Under the pieces are notes generated by a model that made no database searches, was not told the origin of the DNA, and saw only the letters and a program-made list of their open reading frames with translations. Below, one piece after another: positions 58,231 through 64,000 of a DNA stretch of 64,000 bases (position 1 is the first letter of the stretch; each line of letters starts with the position of its first letter). Position numbers and translations under genes: made by a program. The stretch is from Trichostrongylus colubriformis (lineage: Eukaryota > Nematoda > Chromadorea > Rhabditida > Trichostrongylidae). The DNA lies in assembly GCA_963978905.1 (NCBI GenBank), contig OZ022261.1:4713992-4777991 (forward strand), given 5' to 3'.

Positions 58231-59405
58231 CAATTCCGCTCACGTCCCGTGAATAACCTTCGCCTTGCTTCTTATGATGGTGCGACGGTCTGTTCGCGAA
58301 CAAACCGTCGCACCGTCATAACATTCTTCAAATTGGATGTAATGGAAAGATTAAGAACGCATTGGATTCTCTCGATGCGGCGAGTTCAATGGTGTATGAA
58401 GCGTCGAATTTTGTCGAGCGATTGTTTTGAAAGTCGCGCGAAAACGCGTTTTCGCGTCTTTCCGCTGTAAGTCAATTGCTTATTGATTTTTTATCGAACT
58501 TGTACGCATTTTCGTGACCAGCTCGTGGAGCTCTACAAGATGGCACTACAAATTTTTGGTTTTCTGGAACTCGATTCTAGGCCATTTTTCACACCGGGCT
58601 ATTCACGTGCACGACCGTGGGAAAGCGGTCGGCGCTCGCGATGGTGCCATCGATCGTGACCGCTCTCCCATGGCGAGCACGTGAATCGCGCGCTGTCCAC
58701 GAGAGATTGAGGGGGAGATCCACAAAAGGAAAAGGCTGGAAATGGGGAAAATTTGATATTTATCACCACAAAGGTTTCTGTATGTCATTCGATAGCATTT
58801 TCTATGAGGAATCGAACGGCGTACATTTCATTGGAGAATCTAGGTCTGTGAATAAGGTGAAAATGGTTTTCTCAGGCAGAGTACATATACACGGAGACGC
58901 TGTTTAGGGCCACACAAAGGAATAAGGGCTGATCTGGAATGACCGTAACTTCAAAATTGCTACACTTTTGTGAGCTTAGATTAAGACTATGAGAAAGTTT
59001 TATCTCCAACTTATCAGGTTTCGAAAAAAAAAATTTCCCTCAAACTTCTCAGAATGTGAAAAATGGCCTAGTATCGAGTTCGAGAAAATCAAAAATTTGT
59101 AGTATCATCTTGTAGAGCTCCACGAGCTGGTCACGAAAATGTGTACAAGTTCGATAAAAAAAATCAATAAGCAATTGATTTATAGCGGAAAGACGCGAAA
59201 ACGCGTTTTCGCGCGATTTTCAAAACAATTGCTCGACATAATTCGACATTTCATACATCATTGAACTCGCCGCATCGAGAGGAATAGAATGCGTTTTCAA
59301 TCTTTCCATTTCATCCACTTTGAAGAATGTTATGACGCTGCGACGGATTGTTCGCGAACAAACCGTCGCAAGGCGAAGATTATTTACGGGACGTGAGCGG
59401 TATTG
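58231..59405. mobile_element. 1.2-kb foldback element with CAATNCCGCTCACG ends
   Basis: The ends CAATTCCGCTCACGTCCCG and CGGGACGTGAGCGGTATTG are inverted and flanked by TA. Each arm carries an inner palindrome (TTCGCGAACAAACCGTCGCA) and GAGCTCTACAAGATGGCACT or its complement, related to the GCTCTACAAGAT words of the 20.2- and 48.4-kb foldbacks. The central 300 bp includes a 96-codon frame without recognisable homology. It lies between the env-like and gag-like relics. Confidence 0.85.
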
Positions 59406-59434
59406 TAGGCATATCCGGTATCTGCATGATTACT

Positions 59435-61330
59435 TCAATAGGCAAAAACTGATGCGAATTGCGCAGCTCGATAAAGTGTGTAGGTGGCTAGTATTAGTAT
59501 TAGAGTGATCATTGCTGACAATAACAGGGTTTTATACCCCTGCAAACAACAGTCCCTATACGGCCGGACTCCAGTGAAAATCGGATATTGTTGTTGGGTC
59601 TCCGCTAAGCCATTGCTGTATGAGCCCCTGAGCGATTGCGGTATACTTGGTAATGCCCTCAATTTCGAATGATGCCACCGCCATCTTTTCCGCAAGGATT
59701 CTCGCATTCTAGGTAAACTCTAGCCTTTGATAGGCTGAACCGTAACTCTGAAAGTACCTCAGTGATGTTGCATGGGTTCGTGAAAGGTATTGCTCCACGG
59801 AACTTCTGCTAGGATAATTTTTCGAGATGATACGCAGAATGCAAAAGCGATTCTTCCTTCGGGCAGTAACAGCAACCTTCGGGTTCACTTGCGGTTACCC
59901 GTTACTGCTTTGTTGATCAGAATTTTGGTATTGAGTTGATCCTGAAAGCTTAATATGATCTCTGACAGAATCATGCTCTAAACACGCTCGAACCTTCGAT
60001 TTTGAATTCCGCTTGAAGGTTGTTGCAGGAAATACCGCCAGTAATTGGTTACTAATCTTTTCGAACCACTTTCTGACAGAAAACTCCCTACAGTCACAGT
60101 CCTTCTGCTTCTGCTGACGTGCATCTGCATTCGTCAACCGGGCACTTGAGAGCTTGAGCATTGCTGAAGTTTGAATACTGTAAGGAAGGCATGCATTGGT
60201 CTTCCATAACGCGGTCCTATTCCTATTTGTTATGAATGGAGTTTTCAACAGGGGAAGAGAAGGAATACTCACTGATGAGAGGGCTGTTGTGAGCATTTTC
60301 CAGTATGTGGGTACAGTAGGGATCAGCCTTATTACATGTGTGCTAGATATTTTCCTCGCTGCGTCATAATGAGGAATCGTCACTTTAGCCGTCTCTGTCC
60401 ATCTATTGCAGTGAAATATTTCAAAAAAATTCTCCGCCATTGGGTTTGGCGTAGATGCGATAAAAAAGACATCCTGTATTTGGCCAGAAGCGCTCACATC
60501 TTCGATCCCTACAAGACTCTATGCGTACTGTGCTACCTGGAAAGTCGTTCCTTCAGTTAAATTCTCAATTATCGATGAACTATTGATTGCCACCTTTTCT
60601 CCTCCACAAGCGCCTTTTTCCGCACTACGTTTACTGTGCGCAGATTGGTGTCCCTTGTGAACAACTCTGTTTCGCGTTCACCATTAAGCAGAAAGCACTT
60701 CCATTTCAGTTGTATTCCTTGAAAGGTATGTCGTTGTGTGAAAGACGTAGACAGGCTTCTTTTTTAGATGAATTGGTCTTATGCACCTAAAAACCCGTAC
60801 TGGCATAGCTGTCGGTTATTGTTCATACAAAAAGTACCGTATTGGATGAAGAGATTAATCTGTTGACAAGGTTGCGAGATTGGTAACAACAAACTAGAGC
60901 CATGGTTTCCGCTAAACGTCTTCTTCTTGGAGGAGGTCTCTGGTTGTTATTGTATCCTCGACACCTTTGCAAAAGCCGCCATAATATCAACCATAGCAGC
61001 CTAATTACTATTCATATGGGTTTTCCTACCACAAGTTGTATGTACAAGAATACGTAATACCCTGTCAGAATGAAATAAATCGGTAACGCCATTGGAAAGA
61101 TAGCACTATTCGACCAACAATTTGGATTTAACATGTTGTGAGCACTGAAAGTGCAGGGTATTGCGTCACAGAAGGAACCAGGTGGGCACAAAGTCTCCAT
61201 GATATCACTTGAGTGCTGTCCTCTGAAATTTCATCGTATATTGTGGTAGTGCAAGCTTATATCCGGGGGAAGGTAACACTTTGAATCTTCGGGTTGTCCA
61301 TTTGATCGCAGTAGTGTTCAGCGCACACCT
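59435..61330 (-). pseudogene. env-like glycoprotein relic of a BEL/Pao retroelement (phlebovirus G2-like)
   Basis: Pieces in 5' to 3' order on the minus strand: 61012-61200 with Cys residues and a membrane helix (MALPIYFILTGYYVFLYIQL), 59895-60497 (200 codons, with FFEIFHCNRW and a KDCDCREFS segment), and 59435-59707 with a C-terminal hydrophobic helix. Cys spacing and layout recall the envelope-like third gene of nematode BEL/Pao elements, which is related to phlebovirus G2 glycoproteins. Frame changes and stops between pieces show it is defective. The family call is from memory of motif style, not an alignment. Confidence 0.55.
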
Positions 61331-61639
61331 CATAGGGAATTTTTATAGGAAGTCCGACGCACATCACCTGGAAAGCATTGAGTGGAACGCGTAGACTCGT
61401 TCATCATTGAGGACGCCAGGGCTTGGTTTACCAATGTTAAAGCCAGCGATATTCGAAGCAATGTCGAACGTTGAATGTCTTCCGAGCTAGATTGGAGAAT
61501 CATCCAGTCGATAAGTTCCTCGTCGTAATTTATGTCCTTTCGTTTCTGTAAGATATAATGTAAGTTATATAGGAGAGGTCAATTCGTTGTTGATGCGTCG
61601 TTGATGGTAAAAGGATATCTCTCGTCATAATCCGGTTAT

Positions 61640-61975
61640 TGTCCACAGTTCTTTGTCCTGTCTCCTTTGATGATCGTCAGATTCCAGCTCCAACGGAACA
61701 AGCAGATTTACTGATCGTCGTATCAACCGTTGAGATGGAAGGCGAACGAAGACTTCTTGTATAACACCCGCATTAGTCACAACCTCGTAAGGACACCAAC
61801 TTACCAACAGTGACGGGGTTGAATGGCTCGTCAACAAACTATCATTTCCTCGGTTGGGATCTGTGGGCACCTTTCTTCTGCCCAACGTGAAGGTTGTATT
61901 TTTCCCGTAATGCTGTGAGACATCATGTTTGCCACATGTGTGAGAATCGTTCCGTGAGATGACAAGATGATTCAT
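61640..61975 (-). pseudogene. C-terminal end of BEL/Pao pol (integrase tail, DUF5641-like)
   Basis: The frame carries VIQEVFVRLPSQRLIRRSVN then LLVPLELESDD. In BEL/Pao polyproteins the integrase ends in a DUF5641 domain of this form (vRxxxVrlPngrxirRPvnlLvPLE). Only this end is present; reverse transcriptase, RNase H and protease are not seen in the window. It lies directly upstream of the env-like relic on the same strand, as expected for a retrovirus-like element. Confidence 0.65.
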
Positions 61976-62149
61976 GCCTCAAGAGCTTGCCTCTTCGTTT
62001 GCAATATAGCTTCTGTATAGAAGCTACTAGCACTCCTAGCTGGAAAGCTTGATTGTGTACGCTTTTGCGTATGTGTGTGTTGTTGATCTGCACAGTCTCT
62101 GCATACACAATTCTTTACTAAGCGAATCACTCGTATAATATAATAATAT

Positions 62150-62440
62150 ATCAGTCGACACGCCGGAAGAGCACCGTACGTTCATCCGAGGTCTGAGGAC
62201 GTGCTCGGTCGGGGGGCCTTCGGGACGGAATGGGACAACAGTCCCGAGATGGCGTGAGCCAAGGCTGAGAGCGACGGAGTGGTCGACGACTCAGGCAGGA
62301 CTGACTGGACTGATTGGACTGAGAGGAAGCCGGACGGTTTTGTGTGCACCCGGAGGCCCCGCCTCAAGAAGGTGGCGCGCTTTAGCGACACTGGGGGCCG
62401 CGGTCTAATGGCACCTACTATGAGCATTGAGTGAACGTTC
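62150..62440. other. GC-rich block of unknown nature
   Basis: It is strikingly G-rich on the plus strand (GGTCGGGGGGCCTTCGGGAC, a GACTGGACTGATTGGACTGA repeat). The minus-strand open frame is Ser/Pro/Arg-rich. It could be untranslated or LTR-like sequence of the neighbouring retroelement pieces; I cannot tell. Confidence 0.35.
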
Positions 62441-62604
62441 AATACTCCAAATTAATCAAGACAGAGTATATTGATTTTGACGTAATATTAGTCTACAGCA
62501 TCACTCACGTACCATAAAGCATCACAATCGACCGACAAATAACTTTTGCAAAGAATTGAAAAAATGGAAGAAATGCAAGTCCAATCTCGTCCATTCGCAA
62601 CAGA

Positions 62605-63203
62605 ATGCCATTGGAGTGCGAATCTCTGGCTCAGGGGGGAGGGGGATGCAGTGGACACATCTACGATGCCAATGAAGATCTGCTAGAAAGAAGGTCGGTT
62701 CGTGTCATCTCCTGTTTGGCTTGCTATTTTTTTTATCTGTTTTTCGGTTATCTTAATTTTGGGTAAGAGTGATGCAGTTTAAAATCGCTGTTCTTTTTGA
62801 AATGCACGAATCGAGATTGCGTTTCATGTGTTTGTGTTTCGTTAACACAGTTACGAGAATTTTGTTGTGCGAAGTAGCCATTATTGCTGTTGCATTGCGG
62901 CTATGAGATTGTCTTTTACCGATTGCTTTGCAAGTTCAGAAAGGAATATTGATATTGAACTATGCAGATCGATAGCGCTTACTTGCTCGTGAAGATGTGT
63001 ACTGGGCTTTTGAGGTGGAGATGATATGGGAAATTGCTGTTGCTAATACTAAAAGTAGGCCTCAGTGTTGTCACTGTTGAAATCGAAAAATGCTAACATG
63101 CGGAATTCGTAGGGGCAGAAGGAGGAGTTATGGCGTATCTGTTCCTCGGGATTCGCTTGCTTGCAAAGAATCAATCATGTTTCAGTTGACAGGATGTGAT
63201 CAG
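62605..63203 (+). CDS. Two phase-matched exons, possible 5' end of a further gene
   Basis: The ATG at 62605 reads MPLECESLAQGGGGCSGHIY and DANEDLLER up to a donor at 62694 (GTCGGT). Exon 63113-63203 follows TTCGTAG, completes the Arg codon and reads GRRRSYGVSVPRDSLACKES then MFQLTGCDQ to a GTGAGT donor. Both are open for 30 codons in matching phase. The next exon was not found in the last 800 bp. The product is unrecognised. It sits between two retroelement relics on the opposite strand, so it may be host sequence into which they inserted. A chance match is possible. Confidence 0.45.
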
Positions 63204-63254
63204 GTGAGTCGCCAACCCTAGGCAGTGCTCGCATCTACTCTTTTCTGTGAGACC

Positions 63255-63885
63255 TTTGGTTACTTGGATTTTTCAAAAATACTTCCTTGCTCCTCTTCTC
63301 AAGGCATTGGTCAAGTAATTGTACTTAACAATTTCTGGGATATGCTGCGATGGATATTACTGCTGAAAATCTCCCAGAAATAATCCCACTCTCATAAATT
63401 TCCCCTGAAGGTGGATGAGTAAAGGTGGTAATTCCAACGGTTTGGGTTGTGAGGTTTTCATCGGAATAGGGATGTCAATGGAGACGGTTCCCGTATTTGT
63501 GGCTGAAGCGCATGTAACTAAAGCTTGACGGCGGGCCTGGCTTAATAGGCTTAGAGCAGTAAAGGCTTTGCTTGCGGCAGACTCGGCTTTGATGGAATAG
63601 GGTCGACAGTCATGTACCTCCTTCTCCTCTTTTTCTATTGGGCTGTCAAGTAATGCTCCATAATCGGCCAGCTCCTTCTCTGCTCAAAAATTTGCAAAGT
63701 TAATGGCAAATATGCCTTTTCTAAGAGAATGGCATTTTCTTACACAGCCTCAATCAACGCCTGGACGTTAACGGGACCTCTTCTAACTTTACACTTGAAG
63801 CTTGTCATATGTTCTTCAGCTTGTTGACAGCTGTATTTAGTAAACTCTTCTTGGTGCTCAACTGTGAAGCCATATTAAGAGGATA
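63255..63885 (-). pseudogene. BEL/Pao gag relic
   Basis: Starting at an ATG near 63873 (MASQLSTKKSLLNTAVNKLK), the coding sense moves through three frames with stops. The longest open piece (63,690-63,360) reads AEKELADYGALLDSPIEKEE and continues helical to a KPLELPP stretch, then in another frame WDYFWEIFSSNI, and finally VKYNYLTNALRRGA. These are the hallmarks of a retroelement gag (helical N-terminus, FWEIF box, K(F/Y)xYLxxxL box). At least three frame changes make it inactive. Confidence 0.65.
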
Positions 63886-64000
63886 GCGCAGGATGAATCC
63901 TTATCTGATTGCTTTAACGTGTTTTTGCCAAGGGTTGGAAGTCATGAGCACTATGTTAATGATCAGGGAAAGGCCGTTTATCGACCAGTAACAGGGATAG

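Noticed and set aside
1..64000. CRISPR arrays, operons, bacterial promoters
   Set aside because: Spliced genes and TA-targeting transposons show eukaryotic DNA; the repeats are inverted or dispersed, not regularly spaced direct repeats.

Overview
The window is eukaryotic, not bacterial. It has short coding exons (15-314 nt) between long introns, splice acceptors of the TTTCAG/TTTTAG type, GTAAG/GTGAG donors, and several families of short inverted-repeat transposons, many flanked by TA. Nematode-type splicing, a HEN/NHLH-like bHLH exon, BEL/Pao relics with an env-like gene and a mariner-type ITR together suggest a parasitic clade V nematode, probably a hookworm-like strongylid. The species is inference only.

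Layout. (1) About 0.7-16.7 kb, minus strand: one large multi-exon gene, truncated by the left window edge. I assembled 29 exons (about 1,040 codons); 24 of 28 successive exon junctions keep reading phase. I do not recognise the protein. (2) 16.7-31.3 kb: mostly transposon-derived DNA. It holds one plus-strand bHLH exon (HEN1/NHLH family, C. elegans hlh-15-like) at 21.3 kb and a cluster of minus-strand exons at 24.8-26.5 kb, either another gene or the 5' part of gene 1. (3) 31.3-53.2 kb, plus strand: a single-pass immunoglobulin/fibronectin-III receptor with signal peptide, five Ig-like domains, two FN3 domains, a transmembrane helix and a cytoplasmic tail of about 190 residues. From 36.5 kb to the stop its 21 exons are continuously in frame (954 codons plus stop); one early exon was not found. 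(4) 53.2-64 kb: broken BEL/Pao-type retroelement pieces on the minus strand (gag, the end of pol, an env-like gene, a second gag-like relic), a 1.2 kb foldback element, and two phase-matched plus-strand exons that may begin another host gene.

The most unusual features are large foldback (palindromic) elements. The copies at 20.2 and 48.4 kb share ends and an internal series of short stems built on a TAGAGC...GCTCTA motif; a third foldback at 58.2 kb shares part of that motif. One copy lies 15 bp from a splice donor of the Ig receptor gene, another 80-90 bp upstream of the bHLH exon. Several smaller elements are nested inside others.

Gene models come from reading splice sites and frames by eye, without alignments or transcripts. 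Exon ends are the best phase-consistent choice, not proven.
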